Shown: piece after piece, positions 28,033 to 35,745 of the stretch
How positions within the stretch are numbered: position 1 is the first letter of the stretch
Layout of the letters: the number at the start of each line of letters is the position of its first letter
DNA from: DASXKD01 sp963734725
GTDB taxonomy: Bacteria > Actinomycetota > Actinomycetes > Streptosporangiales > Streptosporangiaceae
Direction of reading: 5' to 3'
DNA: 64,000 nucleotides
Assembly: GCA_963734725.1 (NCBI GenBank)
Contig: CAVTIX010000013.1
Span: forward strand, 62,001 to 126,000
Position numbers and translations under genes: made by a program
The notes under the pieces: model-generated
What the model was told of the DNA's origin: nothing
What the model saw: only the letters and a program-made list of their open reading frames with translations
Database searches by the model: none

Positions 28033-28671
28033 ATGCTGCCCACCGGCCACCTGCTCGCGTTTGCGCTGCTCTCCTTCGCGCTGATCATCGTTCCTGGGCC
28101 CAACGTGATCTTCGTGATCACCCGCTCTCTAATGCTCGGCCGGGTTGCCGGGGTCAGCACCGCCGTGGGCGGGCAGATCGGTGTCTACGCACAGGTCGCG
28201 GCGGTGGCTTTTGGCATCGGGGCACTGGTAGAACGCTCGGTGACCCTGTTCACCGCGATCAAACTCGCTGGCGCCGGGTACCTGGTCTACCTCGGCGTCC
28301 AAGGGATAAGGCACCGTCGGTCGCTGCGTAATGCACTAAATACCGTCGCGCGGCCGAAGGGCATGGGAAGAATTCTCCGCGACGGGATCGTCGTCGGGCT
28401 GAGCAACCCGAAGTCGATCGTGTTCTTCGCCGCGGTCTTGCCACAGTTCGCCGACCCGCGGGCTGGCCATGTGCCCGCGCAGATGCTGCTGCTCGGGGCG
28501 GTGTTCATGGCCATCGCCGTGTTGTGCGACAGCACCTGGGCGCTGGTGGCCGGCGCCGCCCGGGCCTGGTTCGCCGCCTCGCCGCGGCGGCTGGAGTTGG
28601 TCGGCGGGACCGGCGGCCTGGTGATGATCGGGATCGGGGCCAGCCTGGCCCTCACCGGCCGGAGCGACTGA
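28033..28671 (+). CDS. LysE/RhtB-family amino-acid exporter
   Basis: 212 aa, six hydrophobic segments, opening LLSFALIIVPGPNVIFVITR, the conserved PGPN motif of the LysE/RhtB family, and GLSNPKSIVFFAAVLPQF. Exports amino acids or related metabolites across the inner membrane; substrate unknown. TACGCT lies 6 nt before ATG 28033, suggesting a leaderless transcript. Confidence 0.88.
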   Translation: MLPTGHLLAFALLSFALIIVPGPNVIFVITRSLMLGRVAGVSTAVGGQIGVYAQVAAVAFGIGALVERSVTLFTAIKLAGAGYLVYLGVQGIRHRRSLRNALNTVARPKGMGRILRDGIVVGLSNPKSIVFFAAVLPQFADPRAGHVPAQMLLLGAVFMAIAVLCDSTWALVAGAARAWFAASPRRLELVGGTGGLVMIGIGASLALTGRSD

Positions 28672-28735
28672 CCCCTGTAGCGGCCGAGGGCTCCCCCAAC
28701 CCGGTTCACGGGCTGCGGGGACGCGTGGCGCGGGG

Positions 28736-30040
28736 TCAGGACGGCCGTTCGGCCACCGGGCCCGAGTCCACCGAACCGTTATCCACAGGGCTGGCATCCG
28801 GCCGGTCCGAATCCACCGGGCCCGGCTCTGCTTGCTGGTGCCGCCACCTGGTCTCGGGGGCAAGGAGGCCGAGGACCCCAGCGAGCCCGAGGACCCCGGC
28901 CGCGAGCCCGAACGCCGCGCCGTACGAGGCCACATCCACGAGGTAACCGGCCGTCACCGGCCCGCTCACGGCGCCGATGTCACCGGCCATCTGGTAGGTG
29001 GCCACGACCGTCCCTCCCCGGCTGCCCAGGACGTCGCCGAGCATGGCAGCCGGCCCGACGTCGAGGAACCCGGAACCGAGGCCGAACACGGCCAGCGCGG
29101 CAAAGTACCCGGCCAGGCCGGGCAGCAGCGCCAGCATGAGCAGGCCGGCCGCCGAGATGAGGCAGCCGGAGACGATGACCGGGCGCCGGCCGAACCGGTC
29201 GGCAAGCCGTCCCGAGGGCAGCAGCGCGCCGGCGTTCAGCGCGGCAACCACGAGGAACCCGATGCCCGTCCAGATCGCCGATCGGTGCAGGACGTCGCGG
29301 ACGAACAGCGGCACGATGGCGCTGCGCACCCCGATGGCGGCGAACCCGTCCGCGAGGTTCGCGGCGGCTGCCGCCCGGTAGGCCCGATCCCGCAGGGCAC
29401 CGGCGATCTCAGCGAGCGCTCGGCGCTCTCGTGGAGCGGTTTCGGCACGGCGCGCGGATTTCTCGCGCAGCACGGCCGCCGCGATGACCGCGGGGACGAT
29501 CAGCAGGCCGCCATAGATGAGAAACGGCGCCCGCATGGACCACGCCGCAATGAGCCCGCCGAGCGCCGGGCCGCTGATCCCGCCGACCAGGAAGCCGCCG
29601 GCGAACAGGCCGCTCGCCCGGCCCCGCTGCTCGGTGGGCACGCTGACCAGCAGGAGCGTCTGGGCAGTCACCCCGAACATGGCAGAGCCGAGCCCGCCGG
29701 CCCCGCGCAGGATGATGAGCTCCGCGTACGAGCCGGAGAACCCGGCCACGATGCTGCTCACCGCGACGATCGCGATGCCTGTCGCCATCACCGCGGGCTG
29801 CCCGAACCGGTCTGCCAGGCGGCCCGCGGGCAGCGCCCCCACGATGCGCATCAGGGCGAACGCGCTCACCACACCCGCCGCCGCGGCGGTGCTAACGCCG
29901 AAGTGGCGGGCGAACGCCGGGATATCCGGGGCGACGATCCCGAAACCGAGCGCCACGGTGAACGAGATGGCGGTGAGGATCGGCACCTCACGCGGCAGGC
30001 CGCGGAAGGGCCCGCGCTGAGGGCGAAACACGAATGGCAT
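28736..30040 (-). CDS. Major facilitator superfamily transporter
   Basis: 434 aa from ATG 30040 (MPFVFRPQRGPFRGLPREVP), twelve hydrophobic segments. Motif A-like loops GRLADRFGQPAVM (after TM2) and GRLADRFGRRPVIVSG (after TM8) identify a drug/proton antiporter-type MFS protein. The C-terminal ~40 residues are hydrophilic and Asp/Pro/Ser-rich (PVDSDRPDASPVD), repeat-like. Substrate unknown. Confidence 0.87.
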   Translation of the reverse strand: MPFVFRPQRGPFRGLPREVPILTAISFTVALGFGIVAPDIPAFARHFGVSTAAAAGVVSAFALMRIVGALPAGRLADRFGQPAVMATGIAIVAVSSIVAGFSGSYAELIILRGAGGLGSAMFGVTAQTLLLVSVPTEQRGRASGLFAGGFLVGGISGPALGGLIAAWSMRAPFLIYGGLLIVPAVIAAAVLREKSARRAETAPRERRALAEIAGALRDRAYRAAAAANLADGFAAIGVRSAIVPLFVRDVLHRSAIWTGIGFLVVAALNAGALLPSGRLADRFGRRPVIVSGCLISAAGLLMLALLPGLAGYFAALAVFGLGSGFLDVGPAAMLGDVLGSRGGTVVATYQMAGDIGAVSGPVTAGYLVDVASYGAAFGLAAGVLGLAGVLGLLAPETRWRHQQAEPGPVDSDRPDASPVDNGSVDSGPVAERPS

Positions 30041-30092
30041 TCTGCCAGCCCGTGCCGAAGGTGGCAGTTCCGCTGGTGGCTGCCGGCCAGGC

Positions 30093-30357
30093 TCAGGACC
30101 GTACCGGCCGCTGCGTGTAGTGCTCCGAGCCGCACTTGGGGCACTCCGCATACCCGGCCGCCACTTCGCCGATCGCCTCGCTCGCGGCGATCTCGGGTTC
30201 CGAGTCCGGCACCACGGGATCGAGCCCGCCAAGGGTTACCGGCCGTCCGCGCGGCGCCAAGCCGAAACCGGTGATCGGCTTGCGCACGGCCGATCTGGGC
30301 ACCCGCCAGGCGTAACCACAATCTGCACAGGTTCGTTCGTACTCATTGGCTCGCCAC
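30093..30357 (-). pseudogene. Small zinc-ribbon protein with apparent frameshift near its start
   Basis: The minus strand encodes ANEYERTCADCGYAWRVPRS near its start and AECPKCGSEHYTQRPVRS at its end: CxxC pairs (CADC and CPKC) of a zinc-ribbon protein I remember in actinomycetes with an N-terminus like MxSNEYERTC. In this frame no ATG/GTG/TTG precedes ANEYERTC, only a stop. One base less in GAGCCAATGAG (near 30348) would join it to the GTG at 30357 and give MASNEYERTCADCGYAW. As sequenced, translation could only start at GTG 30302, losing the first cysteine pair. Confidence 0.5.
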
Positions 30358-30440
30358 AGGATACGCGCAGCTTGATTCTCCGCCGCCCGCCGTCAGCGCG
30401 TTCTCTGGGCCACCTAAGCTGGCCGCGCTGGCCGGAACTA

Positions 30441-30620
30441 GGGTGTGTCTTATAGATCTATGCCGTCGCGAGCGGCCGCCGTGAAGGGGGATGGGGAGGC
30501 GGGCGGGGCATCGCAAGGCGGAGGAGGAGCCCATAGCGGAGCTATGGGCGACGACGACAACGCCGCGAGTCGCCCGTCCGGCGGACGCGCAGCAGGCTGG
30601 ATGACCTGTAAGACATGCCC
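30441..30620. mobile_element. MITE-like element with imperfect terminal inverted repeats
   Basis: Left end GGGTGTGTCTTATAGAT (30441-30457) and right end, read inverted, GGGCATGTCTTACAGGT (30620-30604) match at 13 of 17 positions. The 180-bp interior has no transposase but contains the perfect inverted repeat CCCATAGC-GGA-GCTATGGG. No convincing target duplication is visible. It abuts the 5' end of the PHP gene. Size and ends suggest a non-autonomous derivative of an IS5/IS4-like element (inference). Confidence 0.6.
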
Positions 30621-30650
30621 TGGAACCGTGGAGCTGAGAAGGGCGTGCTG

Positions 30651-31496
30651 GTGCTTCCGCCGGACGGGCATGTGCACACCGAATGGTCCTGGGACGCCGC
30701 GGACGGGTCGATGGAGCAGTCATGCGCCCGCGCGGTGGAGCTAGGGCTGCCCTCGATCGCCTTCACCGAGCACGCCGACTTCACCCGCTGGGTCATCGAC
30801 CCCGAAGCCGCGGCGCGGATGCGACCGCGGCACGCGGCCTGGATCGGTCCGGATGGCCGCTTCGGCCCGCCGCCCCTGGATGCCGCGGGCTACCTGGCGT
30901 CCGTGCAGCGCTGCAGGGACCGGTTTCCAGGGCTGCGCATCCTGTCCGGTGCCGAGCTGGGTGAGCCGCACTGGCATAAGAACGAAGTCAGGGCTCTGCT
31001 TGGCGCGGGGACCTTCGACCGGGTCCTAGGGTCGGTGCACTCGCTGAAACAGGATGCCACCCGGCTGGTAGATCTGCTCTTCGACCAGGCCGAGCCCGCC
31101 GATCTCCTCCGGGCCTACCTGGACGAGACGCTGCGGCTGGCCGAATCAGCAGCCCCGTTCGCCGTCCTCGCGCACATCGACTACCCGGTGCGGCATTGGC
31201 CGGAGGAGGCGGGTCCCTTCGATCCCACCAGATTCGAGGATGAGTACCGCACGGTGCTGGCCGCGCTGGCCCGGTCCGGCCGGGCCCTTGAGGTCAACAC
31301 CCGGGTGCCGCTGCCGGGCGTGATCGTACGGTGGTGGTACGAAGCTGGCGGCGAAGCGCTCGTGTTCGGCAGCGACGCGCACCGGCCAGCCGTCGTCGCC
31401 CGCCGCTTCGCCGGCGCCGCATCGGCCGCGGAGGCGGCCGGCTTCCACCCTGGCCGCTATCCACACGACTTCTGGCGGAGGAACGCCATCCGCTGA
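30651..31496 (+). CDS. PHP-domain phosphatase/phosphoesterase (HisK-type histidinol-phosphatase-like)
   Basis: 281 aa. Metal-binding motifs of the PHP fold: PDGHVHTEWSWDA, AFTEHADFTRW, ILSGAELGEPHWHKNE, DRVLGSVHSL, LAHIDYPVRHW and FGSDAHRP. Related proteins hydrolyse histidinol phosphate, but without other his genes nearby the substrate stays open. GTG 30651 (MLPPDGHVHTE) has AAGGG 7 nt upstream; GTG 30645 and ATG 30615 are alternatives, the latter lying inside the right end of the MITE-like element, which may have supplied or removed the original promoter. Confidence 0.82.
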   Translation: MLPPDGHVHTEWSWDAADGSMEQSCARAVELGLPSIAFTEHADFTRWVIDPEAAARMRPRHAAWIGPDGRFGPPPLDAAGYLASVQRCRDRFPGLRILSGAELGEPHWHKNEVRALLGAGTFDRVLGSVHSLKQDATRLVDLLFDQAEPADLLRAYLDETLRLAESAAPFAVLAHIDYPVRHWPEEAGPFDPTRFEDEYRTVLAALARSGRALEVNTRVPLPGVIVRWWYEAGGEALVFGSDAHRPAVVARRFAGAASAAEAAGFHPGRYPHDFWRRNAIR

Positions 31497-31881
31497 CAGA
31501 TCTCCGTTTCCGCTCCGCCCCAGGCCGGGGCGGCTGCGTTATGGTCCGGGCGTGGCGCGGGGCCGGTGCCTGCGAAGGCGCCACCGGGGCGGGGAAATCA
31601 CGAGTGTGGTGCGCCTCGGTCGCATTGGCCAGGCTCGCCGACTGGCCGTCGGCAGCCAGGCGCTGGTAGCTGTCCTGCCAGTCCGGCAGGTCTGCGCCGG
31701 CCTGCTCCCGGTTCGACGAAGGGCGCCTCATCGCACCAGGCCTCCCCGGATCCCCTCGGAGACGCGCATCCCTAGCCGGTGCTCCCCGGCGGTCACCGTA
31801 CCTGGGCTCGCTGTCCAGCGATGAGTTCTCAGCTGGGTTCAAGTCTCTTGTTCCAAGCTCAACGGATTGAAAGGGAAAGCC
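31497..31881. other. 385-bp region without a supportable gene
   Basis: Open frames on both strands cross this stretch, but none has a ribosome site, family motif or consistent codon bias. A minus-strand frame reading LPDWQDSYQRLAADGQSAS looks faintly protein-like and might be a relic. The last 60 bp are AT-richer (TTCAAGTCTCTTGTTCC) and probably hold the promoter of the DUF899 gene. Confidence 0.4.
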
Positions 31882-32565
31882 ATGGGCGTCTCGTTCCCGG
31901 GAGAATCAGCGAAGTACCGTGAGGCGCGCAACCGGTTGCTTGACCAGGAGGCCGAGTTGCGCCGCGTCACCGAAGCGGTGGCGGTCGCCCGGCGCAACCT
32001 TCCGCCCGGCGGCGTGGTCCCCCGGGACTATGTGTTCCAGGGCGCCGGGCTCGATGGACTGCCGATCGATGTGAAGCTGTCGGAGCTGTTCACGCCGGGC
32101 AAGGATTCGCTGGTGATCTACAACATGATGTTCCCGCGCGCCGTCGATGAGGACCTGCCGTGCCCATCGTGCACGCAGTTCCTCGACTCGTTCGACGGCG
32201 CCGCGGAACACGCCGCCCAACGGATCAATTTGGCCGTGGTCGCCAAGACAGCCCTGCCGCGCCTGCTCGCGCACGCCCAGCAGCGCGGCTGGCGCCGACT
32301 GCAACTGCTGTCCTCGGCCGCCAATACATACAACCTCGACTACCACGGCGAAACCGCCGACGGCGCCCAGATGCCGATGATGAATGTGTTCCGGCGCGAC
32401 GGCGAGACAATCCGCCACTTCTGGGGGTCCGAACTCCTTTACGCGCCCAGCGAGCCCGGTCAGGATCCCCGCCACGGCGACACACTCGAACCGCTGTGGA
32501 ACCTGTTCGACCTGATGCCCGAGGGCCGCGGCACCGACTGGTACCCCGAGCTCAGCTACCCCTGA
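31882..32565 (+). CDS. DUF899 family thioredoxin-like protein
   Basis: 227 aa with the family's landmarks: SAKYREARNRLLDQEAELRR, LPPGGVVPRDYVFQG, VKLSELFTPGKDSLVIYNMM, LPCPSCTQFLDSFDGAAEH (CPSC, thioredoxin-like), MNVFRRDGETIRHFWGSELL and a C-terminus LMPEGRGTDWYPELSYP. ATG 31882 has AAGGGAAAG upstream. Members are predicted thioredoxin-fold oxidoreductases of unknown substrate. Confidence 0.85.
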   Translation: MGVSFPGESAKYREARNRLLDQEAELRRVTEAVAVARRNLPPGGVVPRDYVFQGAGLDGLPIDVKLSELFTPGKDSLVIYNMMFPRAVDEDLPCPSCTQFLDSFDGAAEHAAQRINLAVVAKTALPRLLAHAQQRGWRRLQLLSSAANTYNLDYHGETADGAQMPMMNVFRRDGETIRHFWGSELLYAPSEPGQDPRHGDTLEPLWNLFDLMPEGRGTDWYPELSYP

Positions 32566-32671
32566 CCGTCACGAGCGGCCGCTGATCTTGTCGGACTGGC
32601 CGGGCCTGTCCGCTGCGGCGAGACGGTGGGCTGCCGCCGTTGCGTCGCCCCCAGCTCTGCCGGCCTTGGTT

Positions 32672-33139
32672 CTAGTGATGCCAGGGGAGGGCGATTGGCG
32701 AGGCTGGGCGCCGCCCGGCGATCAGGTCAGCAATCAAAGCAGCCAGACCGGCCGGGTATATGGTTTCGCGGGTCGTGGCCAGTTCCGCGTGAGTCCACCA
32801 GCGGTGGCCGCGGTAGTGCTGGCGTTCGAACTCGTTCAGCCCGGCCGGGTCTACCTGGTGGCTGGTGACGCGGCAGAGGAAGAAGTCATCGCGGAACAGC
32901 CCGCTGGCCCAGCCCAGGTCCGCGCGGCCAGAGGTGTAGGCGACCGGGTGCAGGTCAGCGGGAGCGACGGTGAGCCCGGTTTCTTCGCGCAACTCCCGTG
33001 CCGCGGCGTCAGCGAGTTTCTCGCCTTCTTCGACGCCACCGCCAGGCGCGAACCAAGCATGGCCAGAATGAACCAGCAACAACCGGTCCGAAGCATCAAC
33101 CAGCAGGACCCGTGCCGACCTGCGGGCGAACTCCGCCAT
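32672..33139 (-). CDS. NUDIX hydrolase
   Basis: 155 aa from ATG 33139 (MAEFARRSARVLLVDASDRL). Complete Nudix box GGGVEEGEKLADAAARELRE-ETGLTV (GX5EX7REUXEEXGU). C-terminal REGION ERQHYRGHRWWTHAELATT is typical of NUDIX proteins of actinobacteria related to ADP-ribose or (d)NTP pyrophosphatases; substrate cannot be assigned. No clear Shine-Dalgarno sequence upstream. Confidence 0.85.
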   Translation of the reverse strand: MAEFARRSARVLLVDASDRLLLVHSGHAWFAPGGGVEEGEKLADAAARELREETGLTVAPADLHPVAYTSGRADLGWASGLFRDDFFLCRVTSHQVDPAGLNEFERQHYRGHRWWTHAELATTRETIYPAGLAALIADLIAGRRPASPIALPWHH

Positions 33140-33301
33140 AACGCGAAGGGTAAGGCACGACGGGCTCAGGTGGCAGTTACCAGCCTCCGCGAGAACGCTC
33201 TTCCGGAGAGCTCTTCGGGCACAGCGGGCACGGAACGCAGCGAAGATCCTTGACGCTCGATCCGCCATCCGCGATCACATCTGACTCGCGGCTTCTGGTC
33301 T

Positions 33302-33348
33302 GGAGCGGGTGACGGGAATCCAACGCGCATGATCAGCTTGGAAAGGTG
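33302..33348 (-). repeat. Degenerate duplicate of the tRNA-Gly 3' part (att-like)
   Basis: GGAGCGGGTGACGGGAATCC followed by variants matches 41 of 47 positions of 34571-34617, i.e. the region just outside the 3' end, acceptor strand, T-arm and part of the anticodon arm of the tRNA-Gly. The same orientation and the 1.27-kb spacing fit a decayed integration-site duplication. It cannot fold into a tRNA. Confidence 0.75.
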
Positions 33349-33355
33349 CGACCGC

Positions 33356-34012
33356 TCATGCTGTGACTTGTAGCTTCGCAGGCCGACGCCGGTCACGACT
33401 TGCCGCCAAAGACCGCCAGGCACTCCGGATGACTTTGTGACCGGGAACGTGAGGGGCACGGACGTCCCTGCGGGCTTCGTAGAGAATCAGATCATTGCCG
33501 GTCCTGTCGTCCGGCTCAGCTTCGAGTGCCTCGCTGCATTGCCTTGGCTGCGGCGGTAGCTGCCCGCGGGAACACTTCTCAAGCCACGAGTTGAGCATCG
33601 CGGCCCCGGCGGTCATCCCCACAATCAGATATAGGAAAATAAGCGCGGCAGTCACGTTGCCTAGTTGGTCACTACCGGTGAGGAAACTGGCCACCACCAT
33701 GGCAGGCAGGGGGAACGCCCAGGCGCAGGCTGTGACGATCTTCTTCGCCGGGGGCCGGGCCGGCACCCGGGCGGGCTTGGGCGGCGCTGCGGTCAGCCCG
33801 GCGGGCAGGTCAGCGGTGACCGTGGCCAGTTCCCCATAGGCCCGTGAGCCGAATGCCTGGCCTACCCGCGAATCCAACTCGTCCTTGGTCAACCTGCCCT
33901 GCACGAACGCCGCCTTGAGGACACCGATCACGTGCTCACGGTCGGCGTGCGAGGCCAGCATATGGCCACCGCCCGCGTCCGCTGCCCCTTGATCGCCAGG
34001 CCCTGCTGTCAT
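33356..34012 (-). CDS. DUF1707 (SHOCT-like) domain membrane protein
   Basis: 218 aa from ATG 34012 (MTAGPGDQGAADAGGGHMLA), with GGGGGAGG 6 nt upstream. Residues 20-70, ASHADREHVIGVLKAAFVQG and RLTKDELDSRVGQAFGSRAY, are the DUF1707 domain (usual consensus SDxDRE.v...L..A...GRL...E...R). Two hydrophobic segments follow (about 95-117 and 125-150), then an Arg-rich cytoplasmic tail. Function unknown. It lies between the tRNA-Gly and its degenerate duplicate. Confidence 0.82.
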   Translation of the reverse strand: MTAGPGDQGAADAGGGHMLASHADREHVIGVLKAAFVQGRLTKDELDSRVGQAFGSRAYGELATVTADLPAGLTAAPPKPARVPARPPAKKIVTACAWAFPLPAMVVASFLTGSDQLGNVTAALIFLYLIVGMTAGAAMLNSWLEKCSRGQLPPQPRQCSEALEAEPDDRTGNDLILYEARRDVRAPHVPGHKVIRSAWRSLAASRDRRRPAKLQVTA

Positions 34013-34072
34013 TTGGCGCCTCCCCCATCCGCACACGGCGAAAGCCTAACGTGGCGGGACTGCCCCAGGTGG

Positions 34073-34420
34073 TCAGCCCTTGACGTATGCCAGGGTCTCA
34101 GCTACCCGCCCAGCCCGGACCCGCAGCACGTCAACACCACGGACATGCCCGTCCGCCCAGTTGTAGAGCCACCGGACGATGACCCGGTCACCCGCGCCGA
34201 ACATCTCCTCCACCTCAAAATGCGTGCTTGGCGACCCGGCGAAGAAAACCCGGAACGCCTCGAGCACCGCCTGCCGCCCAACGTGGCGGGTCCCGTCGGG
34301 TGCCGGGCTGGTGGCCTCGAACACGCAGTCGTCGGTGATCAAGTCATCCAGGGCATCGAGATCCCGGCGGTTGAGCGCCTCGTGGAACCTCTCAATGGTG
34401 TCGCGAGCCTCGTCATCCAT
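34073..34420 (-). CDS. SnoaL-like/NTF2-fold protein
   Basis: 115 aa from ATG 34420 (MDDEARDTIERFHEALNRRD); GGGGAGG 9 nt upstream. The pattern FHEALNRRDLDALDDLITDD, CVFEATSPAPDGTRHVGRQA and VIVRWLYNWADGHVRGVDVL is that of SnoaL-like polyketide-cyclase/ketosteroid-isomerase-fold proteins. No catalytic assignment is possible. Lies within the tRNA-Gly-bounded segment. Confidence 0.8.
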   Translation of the reverse strand: MDDEARDTIERFHEALNRRDLDALDDLITDDCVFEATSPAPDGTRHVGRQAVLEAFRVFFAGSPSTHFEVEEMFGAGDRVIVRWLYNWADGHVRGVDVLRVRAGRVAETLAYVKG

Positions 34421-34572
34421 CCGCAGTGGCCTCCCCTGCCACCAGAGCCCTGGATCCCGCCCGCGAGCCCCGTAGATCATGTCACCCGTCGGCGGCGCGG
34501 AAGTCAAGGAAGCCACGGCGGTCGGGCACGGACCAGGCTGATCATGCCCGTAAGCAGGGTTGAAACCATAGG

Positions 34573-34643
34573 AGCGGGTGACGGGAATCGAACCCGCACT
34601 ATCAGCTTGGGAAGCTGACGTTCTGCCATTGAACTACACCCGC
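34573..34643 (-). tRNA. tRNA-Gly (anticodon CCC)
   Basis: Read on the minus strand: acceptor GCGGGTG/CACCCGC, D-arm GTTC...GAAC, anticodon stem TCAGC/GCTGA with loop TTCCCAA (anticodon CCC, reading GGG), T-loop TTCGATT, discriminator T. 71 nt. CCA is not encoded. Its 3' part is repeated in degenerate form at 33302, marking it as a probable former integration site. Confidence 0.95.
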
Positions 34644-34729
34644 GCGGCACCGGCCCGAACCAGGCCTCGGCTCGCCCGGATATCGTACCGGAACCTGCGA
34701 GCCTCCAGCCCCGGGCGGCCAGCGCCGCT

Positions 34730-35065
34730 TCAGCTGTCCCTCACCTCGTCCAGGAGCTGGCGCAGCCTGGCCCGCAACTCAGAGCACTCCTGCTCCAGCC
34801 GCGCGACCTGGGTCTCCAGCTCCAGGATCCGGCGAATCCCGGCCAGCGTCATACCCTGCCCGGTGAGCTGGACGACGTACTGAACGGTGACCACCTCACG
34901 GCGGGAGTAACGGCGCTGCCCGCCGTCAGAGCGCGACGGCCGGACGACGTCAAACTCGTCCAAGCGGCGCAGGAACGCCTGCTGAACTTCGAGCATGCCC
35001 GAGACCTGCCCCACCGTGTACAGAGGCAGGTCCTCATCCTCAAACGGCAACGACGGCACGGTCAT
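34730..35065 (-). CDS. MerR-family heat-shock regulator, HspR-like
   Basis: 111 aa from ATG 35065 (GGGGAG 5 nt upstream). N-terminal MerR helix-turn-helix: LYTVGQVSGMLEVQQAFLRR, DEFDVVRPSRSDGGQRRYSR; then TLAGIRRILELETQVARLEQ, a C-terminal coiled coil. HspR represses dnaK/clpB/hsp20 in actinobacteria. It is 83 bp downstream of hsp20 on the same strand, separated by a hairpin, so autoregulation of the pair is likely. No full HAIR motif (CTTGAGT-N7-ACTCAAG) was found. Confidence 0.82.
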   Translation of the reverse strand: MTVPSLPFEDEDLPLYTVGQVSGMLEVQQAFLRRLDEFDVVRPSRSDGGQRRYSRREVVTVQYVVQLTGQGMTLAGIRRILELETQVARLEQECSELRARLRQLLDEVRDS

Positions 35066-35098
35066 TCACTCCCCTGGCTCAGACTATGAGCAAAGGCT

Positions 35099-35131
35099 GC
35101 GGGCCCGGAGCGAAGGACGCGCCGGGCCCGC
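35099..35131 (-). terminator. Hairpin between hsp20 and the hspR-like gene
   Basis: GCGGGCCCGG and CCGGGCCCGC are complementary over 10 bp around a 13-nt loop. It lies 18 bp after the hsp20 stop and 34 bp before the regulator start. Without a U-tract it may act as a partial terminator or mRNA stabiliser, giving more Hsp20 than regulator. Confidence 0.65.
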
Positions 35132-35148
35132 AAGGTGATGCGCTCCCG

Positions 35149-35583
35149 TCAGGCAGCGATCTCCTTCTTGCTCTCGGTGCTGATCTCGACCTTGCGGGGC
35201 TGAGCGGTCGCCAGCAGCGGCAGGCGGACGGTCAGCACGCCGTCAGCGAAGTCGGCCTCGATCTTGTCGAAGTCGACGGTGTCGCCAAGGGAGAGACGCC
35301 GGGCGAAGGAGCCGGTAACCCGCTCGCGGGAAATCAGCTTCTCGTCCTCACCGGCCACCTCGGTGCGCTTCGCGCTCACCGTGAGCACGCCGCGGTCCAC
35401 CGTGACGTCGATGGACTCAGCGTCCACGCCGGGCAGGTCGAAGCGGAGCAGGACCTCGTCCTTGCCCCGGATCGCGTCCATCGGCATGGCCGACCGCACC
35501 CTGGCAGTCCAGTTGGCCGTGCCGAAGGTGCGCCGGGCGAGGCGGTCGAACTCCACGAAGGGGTCGAATGTTGCAAGCAGCAT
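35149..35583 (-). CDS. hsp20: Hsp20/alpha-crystallin small heat-shock protein
   Basis: 144 aa. Alpha-crystallin domain at about 35-130: AIRGKDEVLLRFDLPGVDAE, VTVDRGVLTVSAKRTEV, RRLSLGDTVDFDKIEADFAD and the family signature GVLTVRLPL, with a C-terminal RKVEIS (IxI-like anchoring). ATP-independent holdase. ATG 35583 has GGAGGTGA upstream. The promoter region carries TTAAAA-N17-TAGGAT and an inverted repeat. Confidence 0.93.
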   Translation of the reverse strand: MLLATFDPFVEFDRLARRTFGTANWTARVRSAMPMDAIRGKDEVLLRFDLPGVDAESIDVTVDRGVLTVSAKRTEVAGEDEKLISRERVTGSFARRLSLGDTVDFDKIEADFADGVLTVRLPLLATAQPRKVEISTESKKEIAA

Positions 35584-35628
35584 TGGGTTTCACCTCCGGT
35601 CGCAGGATGCCCTAGATCTAGACTCCAG

Positions 35629-35662
35629 AGTTCATCCTAGATTCTTTGGAGTGAACTTTTAA
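35629..35662 (-). promoter_or_regulatory. hsp20 promoter with overlapping inverted repeat
   Basis: On the minus strand TTAAAA (35662-35657) is 17 bp from TAGGAT (35639-35634), a good sigma-A-type pair. AGTTCA-N17-TGAACT (35629-35634 and 35652-35657) overlaps both elements, as a repressor site would. The region is markedly AT-richer than its surroundings. Confidence 0.5.
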
Positions 35663-35745
35663 CTGAACTTGCATATTCCCTCAAGGCGCGCTGCAGCGCA
35701 AAACCGAACTCTCCGACATGGCCGGCGGCGCTGGACCGGGGTGGC

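Noticed and set aside
31294..31842. Minus-strand ORF of 182 codons after the PHP gene
   Set aside because: Its 3' part is antisense to the PHP gene and the rest shows no family or start signal.
35584..35745. HAIR-type HspR operator (CTTGAGT-N7-ACTCAAG) upstream of hsp20
   Set aside because: Only a CTTGAG half-site is present (revcomp of CTCAAG near 35681); the second half is missing.
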